A stretch of 64,000 nt of DNA from Candidatus Gastranaerophilales bacterium (GCA_944325625.1 CALVAP010000003.1:24784-88783), one strand, 5' to 3'; numbered from the stretch's first letter, positions 16,861-26,546 are shown. Program-made: numbers and translations. Notes: a model not told the origin generated them from the sequence alone.

Positions 16861-17919
16861 CTATACGCCTATAGAATGTTTTTTCTTTTCAACCTGGTTG
16901 TCGTAATCGATACGACCCACAAGTTTATTTAATCTACGCTGAACATCCTTAAATTGTTCTATAGAAAGGCTTTGAGCCCCGTCAGAAGATGCGTTATCCG
17001 GATCATGATGAACCTCCATCATAATTCCGTTTGCGCCTGCAATTAATGCCGCTTTTGCCATAGGTTCAATCAAATACCTTCTGCCGCAACCATGGCTTGG
17101 ATCTGCTATTATTGGCAAATGAGAATACTTTTTAACAATCGGAATAGCCGCAATATCCAGAACATTTCTTGAATATGTAGAATCAAGCCCCTTAACACCA
17201 CGCTCACAAAGAATTACATTCTGGTTACCATTACACATAATATGCTCAGCCGCAAGCAAAAATTCACGAATAGATGCCGCCGGTCCACGTTTTAAGAGAA
17301 CAGGCTTATTGCACTTTCCAACAGCTTTCAAAAGCTTAAAGTTCTGCATATTGCGTGCACCTATTTGGATTAAATCTGCATAATCAAGAATTAACGGCAA
17401 ATCGAGTGTATCCATAACCTCAGTAACAACAAGCATATTAGTCTTTTCACTCGCTTCTTTAAGATAAACCAGAGCTTTTTCCTCCAACCCCTGAAAATCA
17501 TAAGGTGAAGTTCTAGGCTTAAAAGCACCACCTCTTAAGAACTGGCACCCCATCTCCTTAGCCGCAAGTGCAACTCTCATAAGCCCGTCAAAATCCTGTT
17601 CAACCGAACAAGGTCCAACCATCATAACAGGTCTTTCATACCCGCCGATTTTTACCCCATTGGGAAAAGTTACCACACTGTCCTCCGGACAACTCTCACG
17701 AGATGCAAGCTTAAACGGTTCTTGTATAAGCTTAACCTCCCTAACACCGTCATATGAAGCCAAAGATTCGGGATTAACAAGCCGTCTATCTCCAATAGCA
17801 GCAATAACAGTCATAACTTCACCCTCATTTAAGACAATTTTAAACCCCTTTCCCTCAAGAATTTTAACCATCTTTTGTATTTGTTCTTGTGTTGCCTTGG
17901 GTTCCATTACAACTATCAT
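16861..17919 (-). CDS. aroF: 3-deoxy-7-phosphoheptulonate synthase (DAHP synthase, AroF type)
   Basis: 352 residues. First step of the shikimate pathway: phosphoenolpyruvate plus erythrose 4-phosphate. The first ~70 residues form the ferredoxin/ACT-like regulatory domain (MIVVMEPKATQEQIQKMVKI) found in Thermotoga-type enzymes, where it gives feedback control by aromatic amino acids. The barrel has MVGPCSVE, LRGGAFKPRTSPYDFQG, QIGARNMQNF, LLKRGPAAS, LCERGVKG and DPSHGCGRR, covering the PEP and metal sites. A strong GGAGGA site lies upstream of the start. It is a single gene and no other shikimate gene is nearby. Confidence 0.96.
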   Translation of the reverse strand: MIVVMEPKATQEQIQKMVKILEGKGFKIVLNEGEVMTVIAAIGDRRLVNPESLASYDGVREVKLIQEPFKLASRESCPEDSVVTFPNGVKIGGYERPVMMVGPCSVEQDFDGLMRVALAAKEMGCQFLRGGAFKPRTSPYDFQGLEEKALVYLKEASEKTNMLVVTEVMDTLDLPLILDYADLIQIGARNMQNFKLLKAVGKCNKPVLLKRGPAASIREFLLAAEHIMCNGNQNVILCERGVKGLDSTYSRNVLDIAAIPIVKKYSHLPIIADPSHGCGRRYLIEPMAKAALIAGANGIMMEVHHDPDNASSDGAQSLSIEQFKDVQRRLNKLVGRIDYDNQVEKKKHSIGV

Positions 17920-18027
17920 AAAAAATCCTCCATTAAGTCTGCAAACGAATAACTAAACTTTAGCCCATTTTTTCAAAAAAGGCAATATTTTAAAAAGAAA
18001 ATATAAATAACACCTTCTGTAAAATTT

Positions 18028-18091
18028 ATTGCAATTTATTCCATAATTTTGTAAAATCATATATGTTGAATATGTAAATAATTATAGGAGG
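18028..18091 (+). promoter_or_regulatory. Phase-variable cassette promoter and ribosome site, copy A
   Basis: TTGCAA at 18029-18034 and TAAAAT at 18052-18057 with an ideal 17-base spacer, then a ~36-base leader with AGGAGG at 18086-18091, 9 bases before the ATG at 18101. The same block is repeated almost base for base at 19909 and 27028, far more conserved than the flanking DNA. Confidence 0.85.
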
Positions 18092-18100
18092 CAATATTTT

Positions 18101-18917
18101 ATGAACTTTGACAGTTACATCGTTAAAAATGTTGAAATCGCACAAACTGTACCGCCAAGCTGCCCCCCCCCCCCTGCAGCAGAATTTAACTTCTAACAAG
18201 GGTTTTGGGCTTTTTAGGCGTTGTAAAAAACGCGCTTTTACCTTAGCTGAAACTCTTATCACACTTACCATTATTGGTGTAGTCGCTGCTATGACTATTC
18301 CTACTCTCGTTTCTAAATACCAAAAACATACCTATGTCGTTGGGCTTAAAAAAGCTTATTCTACTTTATCTAACGCTATGTCACTTGCTATGCATGATGA
18401 TGAGGTGTGGGAATATGCCAGTTGGGGTATTAGTTGGGATATTGATTGGTACACCAGCATGCCCAATATTATAAAAAAATATATGAAAGTTGTTAAAACT
18501 TGTGATAGTAACAACTGGGAAGAATGTGTTGAGGTAAATGAAAATGGACGACCAATACAGGGCGTTTATGTTTATGGTAACGACGATATATTTGTAACAG
18601 CTGATGGTATGACCTGGTCTAGTAGCGTTAGTGTAGATATCAACGGTAAAAAAGGACCCAATCGTTGGGGTAGGGATATATTTTTGTTAGAGATAGCAAA
18701 ATATAATCAAAACGGAGTAGCGCAAGGTACGGTTATGCCTTTTGGCTCAAAATTAATGGCTAAATATTGGGGATCTGACGGCAGCTACTGGAACAACAAC
18801 CCCAGTTCACCAAAATGCACCACGAGGATTGTTAATTGGTTTGGGAAAAATAGCGGTTGGTCAAACGCAGTTGACTGTACCGGTCGGGTGCTTGAAGAAG
18901 GGGCGATGAACTATTAA
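18101..18917 (+). CDS. Prepilin A, out of frame at a C12 tract as sequenced
   Basis: Type IV prepilin-like protein. From the ATG at 18101 the frame reads a leader (MNFDSYIVKNVEIAQ...), enters a run of 12 C at 18163 and stops at 18194-18196. The prepilin body is open in another frame: PPP, then FRRCKKRA, cleavage motif FTLAETLITLTIIGVVAAM, then SKYQKH and a ~200-residue globular head with PNRWGRDIF and several cysteines. With 11 or 14 C the two join into about 270 residues. The body frame has only a TTG start (18108) without a ribosome site, so that is not its real start. A prepilin peptidase would cut before F. Closely related to the gene at 27101. Confidence 0.8.
18163..18174 (+). repeat. 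Poly-C tract (12 C) in prepilin A
   Basis: Homopolymer between the leader codons and the prepilin motif, in a genome where C runs are otherwise short. It is the candidate slippage site for on/off switching: 11 or 14 C would be on, 12 or 13 off. Confidence 0.85.
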
Positions 18918-18938
18918 TACAACTTTTAATAAGCTCAC

Positions 18939-18961
18939 GAGGCGAGCAAATTGCTCGCCTC
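18939..18961 (+). terminator. Terminator after prepilin A
   Basis: Stem GAGGCGAGCAA / TTGCTCGCCTC with a very short loop, followed by a weak T-rich stretch. Confidence 0.65.
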
Positions 18962-19005
18962 TCATTTGCTACTAAACACAATAATATATATTTTTGTAAA
19001 TATTT

Positions 19006-19034
19006 TTGAATTTGCTGTTAAATTCCTGTAAAAT
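19006..19034 (+). promoter_or_regulatory. Promoter of the constitutive prepilin
   Basis: TTGAAT at 19006-19011 and TAAAAT at 19029-19034, 17-base spacer, with GGGAG before the ATG at 19076. It shares the -10 with the phase-variable cassettes but not the rest of their sequence. Confidence 0.6.
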
Positions 19035-19075
19035 TGGGTATGTAACACATATGTGCTTTTTATAGGGAGCTAATA

Positions 19076-19873
19076 ATGAAACACTACATACGCAAAACCG
19101 AGGATAATATAACAAAGCCAAAGGCTTTAACTAAATTAAAACCATACAAGAAAGTTGGTTTTACTCTGGCTGAAGTCTTGATTACACTTACTATAGTCGG
19201 CGTCATAGCTGCTTTAACAATACCTAACTTAATCTCTAAAATCCAAGACCACGGGTTTAAGAGTGCATTTCTTAAAACTTATGGCGTTATCAGAGAAGCT
19301 GCCTTCTTGGCTGAACAAGATGATGCACCATTCTGGACAAAAAGTGATATTTTCATGAATCCATATTATTGGCTAACTAACCCTGACGCTATGAAAAATT
19401 ACTTCAAAATTGCGCGTGGTCCCTTTGTTAGATACAATGGTGGCGGACAATTTGCTATCAACCAAGTATATGGAAACAATTTTAACGTCTCTACAGATGT
19501 TAAACTCCTTAATGGAAATCCTAATGGTACTTATTATTTAGTCGCTAACGGCTCTGCTTTTGCTTTTCAGTTAGAAGATTCCACTATAGTTGTATTCTTC
19601 ACTTCTTATGGCTATGTACATGCTATATATGTTGATGTAAATGGGCAGAAAAAACCTAATCAATGGGGTAGAGATATATATTTTCTGCAAGGTGCTGGTC
19701 AAAACCCCTATCGCAGCAGCCCCTACAAGAAATATACAGTCCTCCCCATAGGAGCAAAAGGAGCAACAGACGTTTGGGGCACAAGTACAGACACTTGCAA
19801 AAAGGGGACCTCTGGAATGTCTTGCGGTTACGAAATTCTCAAGGACAGAAGCTTCAACCCTCCTTATCAATAA
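19076..19873 (+). CDS. Prepilin D, in frame and without a C tract
   Basis: 265 residues. A basic leader of 28 residues ends in KKVG, then FTLAEVLITLTIVGVIAALTIPNL is the class III signal and hydrophobic helix; cleavage would be G/F. The head contains SKIQDHGFKSAF, NAMKNYFKIARGPFV, KKPNQWGRDIY and a C-terminal cysteine region, ending DRSFNPPYQ. The body is a close paralogue of the gene at 19982. It is likely a minor pilin or pseudopilin exported by the type IV pilus or type II machinery. Unlike its neighbours it has no homopolymer in the leader, so it should be expressed at all times. Confidence 0.85.
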   Translation: MKHYIRKTEDNITKPKALTKLKPYKKVGFTLAEVLITLTIVGVIAALTIPNLISKIQDHGFKSAFLKTYGVIREAAFLAEQDDAPFWTKSDIFMNPYYWLTNPDAMKNYFKIARGPFVRYNGGGQFAINQVYGNNFNVSTDVKLLNGNPNGTYYLVANGSAFAFQLEDSTIVVFFTSYGYVHAIYVDVNGQKKPNQWGRDIYFLQGAGQNPYRSSPYKKYTVLPIGAKGATDVWGTSTDTCKKGTSGMSCGYEILKDRSFNPPYQ

Positions 19874-19908
19874 GGCCCAACAACTTTTTACAAAAAGTGC
19901 ATTCTAAT

Positions 19909-19972
19909 ATTGCAATTTATTCCATAATTTTGTAAAATCATATATGTTGAATATGTACACAATTATAGGAGG
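19909..19972 (+). promoter_or_regulatory. Phase-variable cassette promoter and ribosome site, copy B
   Basis: TTGCAA at 19910-19915, TAAAAT at 19933-19938 (17-base spacer), AGGAGG at 19967-19972, ATG at 19982. Nearly identical to copies A and C. Confidence 0.85.
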
Positions 19973-19981
19973 CAATATTTT

Positions 19982-20810
19982 ATGAACTTTGAAAACCCCA
20001 TAGTCAAAAATGGCGAAATAACACAAACTGTGCCGCCAAGTTTCCCCCCCCCCCCAAAAAAAAAAGTTAGCTTCTAATAAGGGTTTTAGGCTTTTTAGGC
20101 GTCACACTAACCGTGCTTTTACATTAGCTGAAACTCTCATCACATTAACCATTATTGGCGTCATAGCTGCGTTAACAATACCTAACTTAATCTCTAAAAT
20201 TCAAGACCACGGATTTAAGAGCGCTTTTATAAAAACCTATGGCGTTATCAGAGAAGCCTCTAATCTCGCTGAGCGTGAAGGGGAATCTTTTTGGGATATC
20301 AATGACGGATTTATGAGCCCTTATTACTATAGAACCAATCCTAATGCTATGAAAAATTACTTTAAAATCGCACGTGGTCCCTTTGTACACACCGGAGGCG
20401 GGGGACATACTGCATTTACAAAGGTTTATGGGAACAATTTCAATTTCGCTAATGATGTCAAGCTCCTCAACGGACAACAGAATGGTGGATATTTGCTTTT
20501 ATCCAATGGCTCGGCGATGACCTTTCAACTTGAAGACTCTACTATAGTTGGTTTTACGCTCTCCCACGGACTTGTTAGAATGATGGTAGTTGATGTAAAT
20601 GGTGCAAAAAAACCTAATCAATGGGGTAGAGATGTTTTTGCCCTACAAGGAATATACCAAAATGGTCAATTTACAGTCTTACCTTTTGGTGCAAAAGGTT
20701 CAGGAAGTGTATGGGGACAGGCTGGAAATAATTGTATAGAAGGAGGGAATGGTACAACTTGTGGCTACTATATTCTCAAAGACAGAAGCTTCAATCCTCC
20801 TTATCAATAA
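19982..20810 (+). CDS. Prepilin B, out of frame at a C12A10 tract as sequenced
   Basis: Leader MNFENPIVKNGEITQ... starts at the cassette ATG, runs through 12 C and 10 A and stops at 20075-20077. The prepilin body is open in another frame (SNKGFRLFRRHTNRA, then FTLAETLITLTIIGVIAAL) to 20810. It has no ATG, GTG or TTG start before residue M at 20313, well inside the head, so the full protein can be made only if the tract changes length (for example 11 C) or the ribosome slips. The head is of the prepilin D type (SKIQDHGFKSAF, NYFKIARGPFV, KKPNQWGRDVF, DRSFNPPYQ), while the cassette and signal helix are of the A/C type. It lies directly downstream of D, suggesting duplication and recombination. 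Confidence 0.8.
20044..20065 (+). repeat. Compound homopolymer tract C12A10 in prepilin B
   Basis: 12 C (20044-20055) directly followed by 10 A (20056-20065). Both runs can slip, giving two independent ways to change frame. Confidence 0.85.
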
Positions 20811-20827
20811 AAACATTAAATACAAAA

Positions 20828-23800
20828 TCAGTTATCCAGAGATTTTATACCAACTTCGACAAAATCACCGAAGTTGGTTTTTACTGCATTCACCATATCA
20901 TTCGTAGCATTTACCCAGAAACCCGATCCGGTCAGAATTTTCTCTCCGTCCATATTGTCAAGCTTAAACATCAACGGGTCTGAACCTTTAAAATTTAGCA
21001 TCAAATCTTTTATACTCACCAATGTCTCAAACGGAATATCTTTTTTTACCGTAAGTGTTACCACATTAGAGTTTTCAACAGGGCGGACACTGTCTACCAC
21101 AATACTCAACTGGTCCTCATCCTTTCGTTGAATTTTTCCTGAGAATATAACTTTTTGTTCTGATTCAACAAATGAATTAACCTCTAACAACGTTTTGTAG
21201 AAAACAACAAACTCAACTTTACCTGTCAAATCTTCTATCATTCCGGCTTTAAGAAATTTTGTCGGATCTTTTTTAAACGGAACTTGCCTAACCTGTGACA
21301 AAAGACCACAAATTGTAACAACTTTATCATTAGGCATTTCCTGCAACTCAGCTATATTATGCGTAGTTAAAAATGGCAAACTGTTCCTTATTGAAGATAA
21401 AGGGTGGCTTGTAACATAAAAACCTAAATATTCTTTTTCAAATTGCTGTATTTCTTTGTCTGTAAATTCATCCTCACTTCCTTGTAAAGTATATGTTCCA
21501 CCACCAAAACCACTATCTGCGCCCAAAGCTGCAAACAGACTGCCTTGTCCCAATGCTTTGGATTCGTTTTCTCTCATCGCCTGTGAAACAATTGCATCAA
21601 GATTATACATTAACTGTTTTCTACTTTTTTCTATGTTTGAAAATGCACCTGCCTTAATCAAACTTTCTAAGGTTCTTTTATTCAATACTTTTATATCAAC
21701 TCGAGTACAAAAGTCATAAAGAGATTTGTAGTCACCATTCTTTTCTCTTTCCTCACAAATATTCTCTATAACAGCTTCTCCTACATTTTTTATTGCACCA
21801 AGCCCAAATCTTATATTATCTTCGTCGGGTGAAAAATCTGAGAATGACTTGTTAATGTCTGGGGCAAGAACTTTGACACCATGTTTTTGACATTCGGCAA
21901 TATACATCTGCGTTTTATCCTGATCCCCTTTAACACTGGAGAGCAGCGCTGACATATACTCAACAAAGTAATGTGCTTTTAAATACGCCGTCTGATATGA
22001 AACAAAGGCATATGCAGCCGAATGCGACCTGTTGAAGCAGTATGCCGCAAACTTTTCTATCTGCTCAAATAATTCCGTTGCAGCTTCTCGGGTCATTCCA
22101 TTTTTACCTGCGCCTTCGATGAACTTTTCTTTTTGTTTTGCCATTTCATCGAATTTTTTCTTACCCATCATACGGCGAACCATATCCGCCTGTCCCAATG
22201 AATATCCGGCAAGAGCTTGAAATATCTGCATAATTTGTTCTTGATAAACTATTGTTCCATAAGTATCTTTCAATATAGGTATCAATAAATCATGGGCATA
22301 GGTAACTTTTTGCCTACCGTGCTTTCTTTCTACAAAATCGTCCACCATACCTGATTCCAAAGGTCCCGGACGAAAAAGTGCTACCAATGCACCCATATCT
22401 TCAAACACGTTTGGTTTCAATCTCCTCACCAGATTTTTCATGCCCGAAGATTCAAGCTGAAAAACTCCGTCCGTGTCCCCTCTTTGCAATAATTCATATG
22501 TTGCTTCATCTTTGAGTGAAACTTTATTTATTTCCAAATCAATTCCGTGACGTTTTTTTATGAGCTTAAGCGTATGATTAATCATTGTAAGGTTACGCAA
22601 GCCCAAAAAGTCCATTTTCAACAGACCAAGGGTTTCCAAATCCGCCATCGGGTATTGAGTTATAATGATACCTTCTTTTGAAGGCTGAACAGGAACAATC
22701 TCATTAAGCGGCATATAAGAAATAATAACTCCCGCCGCATGCATACCAAAGTTAACTTTTGTTCCCTCCAGCTGCTTTGCCATATCTACAATTTCCTTTA
22801 CCTGCGGATTTGAATCATAAAGCTCACGAAGCTCCATTCCCGGCTGTAAAGCATCGTCAATATGAACCTTTGGTCCGCTAGGTATAAGTTGTGACCACTT
22901 ATTTGCATCCGCAAACGGAATTTCATATACTCTGGCAACTCCTTTTAAGGCTGCTTTTGCAGCGAGAGTCCCGAAAGTTATAATCTGACAAACTCTATCT
23001 TTACCATATTTATGTGCCACATAATCGATTACTTCGCCACGTCTTTCAATACAAAAATCTATATCAACATCAGGCATAGTATATCGTTCCGGATTTAAAA
23101 ACCTTTCGAACAACAAGTTGTGCTCAATAGGATCCAAATCTGTTATTCCCAGTGCATAAGCGACCAAAGAACCTGCTGCTGAACCTCTGCCCGGTCCAAC
23201 AGGTATATCATTATCCTTTGCAAACTTGATAAAATCCCATGTTATTAAAAAGTACGCAGAAAACCCCATTTGCTCAATTATACCAAGCTCATATTTATAT
23301 CTTTGCTCCAACTCCGGTGTAATTTCGCCATACAGACGTTTTAATCCTTCTATAACCTGATAATGCAAATAAGAGTCCACCGTATGTCCGGGTGGTACCT
23401 CAAAATTCGGCAGCGGCGCTCTGCCTTTATCGAGCATAAAATGACATTTTTCCGCTATATCGACTGTATTTTTTATTGCCTGCTCAAAAACTTCCGCATC
23501 CAACCACTTAAACGCATCCCTAAGCTCAGTAACTGTTTTTACATAAAACTCATTGTTAGGAAATCTAAAACGTGCCTCATCAGTTTTGGCGGCATTCGTT
23601 TGCAAACATAATAATGTATCATGCCAGTTTGCATCTTCTTTTAGAAGATAATGACTGTCGTTGGTTATTACAAGTTTTACACCAAGCTCATTGGCAATTC
23701 TTATCAAATCAGGATTAGAACGCTTTTGAACATCCAATCCGTGGTCTTGTATTTCTATATAATAATCATCTTTGAAAAGTGATTTATAATACTCAGCACG

Positions 23801-24262
23801 TTTTTTGGCTTCTTCTTTATCGCCGTTCAAAATAAACTTAGCGACCTCTCCTTGTACACATGCTGAAAGGCAAATTAAATCTTCATAATACTCTTCTATT
23901 AACTTATGATTAATCCGAGGCTTATAATAAAATCCTTCAACTGCAGCAATCGAAACCAGTTTAACAAGGTTTTCATATCCTTTTTTTGATTTTGCGAGTA
24001 AAACCAAGTGATAAAGCGTCTGACCTGTTTTCTTTTCGTGAATGTCACCGTCATAAACATAAAACTCGCAGCCGATAATAGGCTTAACTCCAACCTCTTT
24101 GGCAACCTTACAAAACTCCATTGCCCCGTACATAACCCCATGGTCTGTTATTGCAACCGCCGGCATGTCATTTTCTTTTGCAAATTCGCACAACTTCTTT
24201 AACCGAATTGCGCCGTCCAACAAACTGTATTCCGTATGTAAATGTAATGGTACGTACTGCAT
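20828..24262 (-). CDS. dnaE: DNA polymerase III subunit alpha
   Basis: 1144 residues, the replicative polymerase catalytic subunit. The PHP domain is at residues 1-210 (YVPLHLHTEYSLLDGA, AITDHGVMYG). The polymerase core has GPGRGSAAGSLVAYALGITDLDPI and the catalytic aspartates in PDVDIDF at about 396-402. The tandem helix-hairpin-helix region and a C-terminal OB fold (KVVTICGLLSQVRQV) follow. Length is typical of DnaE1. The start at 24262 is the first ATG that gives the intact PHP strand. It converges on prepilin B, with only 17 bases between the stops. Confidence 0.98.
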   Translation of the reverse strand: MQYVPLHLHTEYSLLDGAIRLKKLCEFAKENDMPAVAITDHGVMYGAMEFCKVAKEVGVKPIIGCEFYVYDGDIHEKKTGQTLYHLVLLAKSKKGYENLVKLVSIAAVEGFYYKPRINHKLIEEYYEDLICLSACVQGEVAKFILNGDKEEAKKRAEYYKSLFKDDYYIEIQDHGLDVQKRSNPDLIRIANELGVKLVITNDSHYLLKEDANWHDTLLCLQTNAAKTDEARFRFPNNEFYVKTVTELRDAFKWLDAEVFEQAIKNTVDIAEKCHFMLDKGRAPLPNFEVPPGHTVDSYLHYQVIEGLKRLYGEITPELEQRYKYELGIIEQMGFSAYFLITWDFIKFAKDNDIPVGPGRGSAAGSLVAYALGITDLDPIEHNLLFERFLNPERYTMPDVDIDFCIERRGEVIDYVAHKYGKDRVCQIITFGTLAAKAALKGVARVYEIPFADANKWSQLIPSGPKVHIDDALQPGMELRELYDSNPQVKEIVDMAKQLEGTKVNFGMHAAGVIISYMPLNEIVPVQPSKEGIIITQYPMADLETLGLLKMDFLGLRNLTMINHTLKLIKKRHGIDLEINKVSLKDEATYELLQRGDTDGVFQLESSGMKNLVRRLKPNVFEDMGALVALFRPGPLESGMVDDFVERKHGRQKVTYAHDLLIPILKDTYGTIVYQEQIMQIFQALAGYSLGQADMVRRMMGKKKFDEMAKQKEKFIEGAGKNGMTREAATELFEQIEKFAAYCFNRSHSAAYAFVSYQTAYLKAHYFVEYMSALLSSVKGDQDKTQMYIAECQKHGVKVLAPDINKSFSDFSPDEDNIRFGLGAIKNVGEAVIENICEEREKNGDYKSLYDFCTRVDIKVLNKRTLESLIKAGAFSNIEKSRKQLMYNLDAIVSQAMRENESKALGQGSLFAALGADSGFGGGTYTLQGSEDEFTDKEIQQFEKEYLGFYVTSHPLSSIRNSLPFLTTHNIAELQEMPNDKVVTICGLLSQVRQVPFKKDPTKFLKAGMIEDLTGKVEFVVFYKTLLEVNSFVESEQKVIFSGKIQRKDEDQLSIVVDSVRPVENSNVVTLTVKKDIPFETLVSIKDLMLNFKGSDPLMFKLDNMDGEKILTGSGFWVNATNDMVNAVKTNFGDFVEVGIKSLDN

Positions 24263-24335
24263 AATAATAATGTATCACGAACCAATATCCTTGTGAGTTA
24301 AGTTTTATAAAGATTTTTACCGGAATTTTTGCCCA

Positions 24336-25376
24336 TTAATTTATAAACATACAGTCGCCATAGCTATAAAAACGATATTTTTGGGCTATTGCTTCCTTAT
24401 AAGCATTAAAAATGTTATCTTTTCCCGCCAACGCACTAACAAGCATAATCAATGTCGACTTTGGCAGGTGAAAATTTGTGATTAATGCATCCACAACCTT
24501 AAACTCATACCCCGGATATATAAACATTTCCGAGCTGTCTTTAACGGCTCTAACTTCACCATACTTTTGAAAAACGGTTTCAAGTGTTCTTGTAGACGTT
24601 GTTCCGACAGCCACAATCCTCTTACCGGCTTTTATTCCTTCCGATATTGTTTTTGCAGCCTGTAGTGTTATTTCAAAAACTTCATTATCCATCTTGTGGT
24701 CTTCAATATTTTCAGTATTAACAGGCTTGAAGGTTCCTAACCCAACATTAAGGGTAACATAACAAATCTCAACACCTTTATCTTTCAATTTTTGAAGAAT
24801 TTCTTGCGTAAAATGCAATCCTGCCGTAGGGGCAGCAACTGAACCTTTGTTTTTTGCATATACAGTCTGATATCGCTCATAGTCAAGTTTTTCCAACTCT
24901 GCATCGCTCATTTTCCTCTCTATATAAGGAGGAAGTGGTATTTTTCCAACTCTATCAAGAACCTCAAAAATATCTCCAACATATATTAATCGAACGAGAG
25001 CCTTTCCTCCATCATATTTTTCAATAACTTCAACAGATAACTCTTCACTTACATCCAAAATATCGCCAATTTTTACACGCTTTGCCGGTCGAAGTAAAAC
25101 CTCCCATACATCTTTTTTTATTTCTTTTAATAAAAAAATTTCGATATTAGCCCCAGTAACTCTTCTGGCAAAAAGCCTCGCAGGAATAACCCTCGTATTA
25201 TTCAAAACAAGAACATCATTCTCACCCAAATAATCAATTATGTCATAAAAGTGTTTGTGTTCTAATTTTCCATTTTTTTTGTCTAACACAAGAAGTCTTG
25301 AAAAATCACGCCTTTGAGCCGGAAATTGTGCTATTAGCTCCTCCGGCAGTTCATAATCAAACTCACTAAGCTTCAT
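24336..25376 (-). CDS. queA: S-adenosylmethionine:tRNA ribosyltransferase-isomerase QueA
   Basis: 346 residues, normal length. It transfers the ribosyl part of SAM to 7-aminomethyl-7-deazaguanine in tRNA, the penultimate step of queuosine synthesis. Signatures: KLSEFDYELPEELIAQFPAQRRD at the start, LNNTRVIPARLF, the YNTVYA-like YQTVYAKNKGSVAAPTAGLHFT, VGLGTFKPV and ITNFHLPKSTLIMLVSA. Its ATG overlaps the yidC stop by one base, so it is co-translated with yidC. No other queuosine gene is in the window. Confidence 0.97.
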   Translation of the reverse strand: MKLSEFDYELPEELIAQFPAQRRDFSRLLVLDKKNGKLEHKHFYDIIDYLGENDVLVLNNTRVIPARLFARRVTGANIEIFLLKEIKKDVWEVLLRPAKRVKIGDILDVSEELSVEVIEKYDGGKALVRLIYVGDIFEVLDRVGKIPLPPYIERKMSDAELEKLDYERYQTVYAKNKGSVAAPTAGLHFTQEILQKLKDKGVEICYVTLNVGLGTFKPVNTENIEDHKMDNEVFEITLQAAKTISEGIKAGKRIVAVGTTSTRTLETVFQKYGEVRAVKDSSEMFIYPGYEFKVVDALITNFHLPKSTLIMLVSALAGKDNIFNAYKEAIAQKYRFYSYGDCMFIN

Positions 25377-26491
25377 TACTCTTTTTCTTCCTCAACGTTT
25401 TTAACTTCTTTAGCTTCAACTTTTCTTGCATTTATATTAGTTTCATTGCTCAGCTTTCCTGCTTTTTTGGCTGCTTCTTCCATATCCAATTGTTTGTTTA
25501 TCACAATAGTTTGCGCAACTTGAATGATGTTACTTGAAACAAGATACAAAAGCACCCCTGCAGGAATAGGAATAAATATAAACGTTGCAGTAAGCATAAT
25601 CGGCATCATAGTACCCATTGTTTTTTGCATAGCAGCCTGAGTCGGATCCTGCGCTGCCTGTTTATTTGTAGCCATCATTATCTTCTGTGCAAAGAACATC
25701 GATGCCCCAAATATTAACACCAAAAGCAATACATCATAATGAATCGTTGAAGTAACCTCTTTTGTAGGCACTTGAGCCATCAAGATATCACCGCTTTTTG
25801 TAAATTTTACATTTTCTATCTCTCTTGTATTATTGTCAATTACACCTACCTCGGCGCTTTCAACTTTTTCAAGCTGTGAATACTTCATATTCAAATCATC
25901 CAAACTGATTTTTAAATCAAGTGTTTCACCGGGGATGATATCTCCTTGAACCTTTATAAACTTACGAGGATTGGAAACTTTTTGCTCAATAGGCTCAGCA
26001 TCACCCTTAAGATAGATTTTTATATTTTTTGCAGAAGAAAAAGTATCATTCTTTGTAACATTAAATTCATTGTCATAGGACAATCCCGCATTACCACGCA
26101 GGGTAGCATCAAGCCTTTTTACAAAATAAAAGGATTCATTACCCGCAACCTGAATGAACAGCGGACTCATCAACGCAGAATAAAGCAAGATAAAAATAGG
26201 CATCTGAATAGCAATAGGCCAACACCCTGCCATTGGATTAAATTTGTGTTCTTTATAGAACTCCATCATTTTTTGTTGCATCATCTGCGGGTTAGACTTA
26301 TAGCGTTCTTGAATCATCTTCATTTTAGGCTGAAGCATCTGCATAGTTTTCATAGAACGTTGTTGAGATACACCCAAAGGCCACATGGCAAGTCTGATAA
26401 TCACCGTTAAAAGTATTATCCCCCAACCATAATTTCCCGTAATCTGCCCAAGACTCTTTAGTACATCTATCGTTAAAGCTGTAAAATCCAC
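25376..26491 (-). CDS. yidC: Membrane protein insertase YidC
   Basis: 371 residues. It inserts and folds inner-membrane proteins. TM1 is near the N-terminus (YGWGIILLTVIIRLAMWPL), with the hydrophilic-groove arginine in VIIRLAMWP. A cytoplasmic coiled coil (MKTMQMLQPKMKMIQERY), MPIFILLYSALM as the next segment, a periplasmic loop of ~130 residues, and the last TMs with TMMPIMLTATFIFIPIPAGVLLYLVSSNI complete it. The overall layout, with the large loop between TM2 and TM3, is like cyanobacterial YidC. The basic/acidic tail is unstructured. A GAGGA-type site precedes the ATG. Confidence 0.95.
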   Translation of the reverse strand: MDFTALTIDVLKSLGQITGNYGWGIILLTVIIRLAMWPLGVSQQRSMKTMQMLQPKMKMIQERYKSNPQMMQQKMMEFYKEHKFNPMAGCWPIAIQMPIFILLYSALMSPLFIQVAGNESFYFVKRLDATLRGNAGLSYDNEFNVTKNDTFSSAKNIKIYLKGDAEPIEQKVSNPRKFIKVQGDIIPGETLDLKISLDDLNMKYSQLEKVESAEVGVIDNNTREIENVKFTKSGDILMAQVPTKEVTSTIHYDVLLLVLIFGASMFFAQKIMMATNKQAAQDPTQAAMQKTMGTMMPIMLTATFIFIPIPAGVLLYLVSSNIIQVAQTIVINKQLDMEEAAKKAGKLSNETNINARKVEAKEVKNVEEEKE

Positions 26492-26546
26492 TTTTAAATC
26501 CTCTTTCCTCTAATCTGATAATAATATTTTAATATAAACAAAAATA

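Noticed and set aside
18108..18917. Prepilin A as a 269-residue protein from TTG 18108
   Set aside because: TTG 18108 has no ribosome site of its own and lies inside the leader of the well-placed ATG at 18101. The C12 explanation is better supported.
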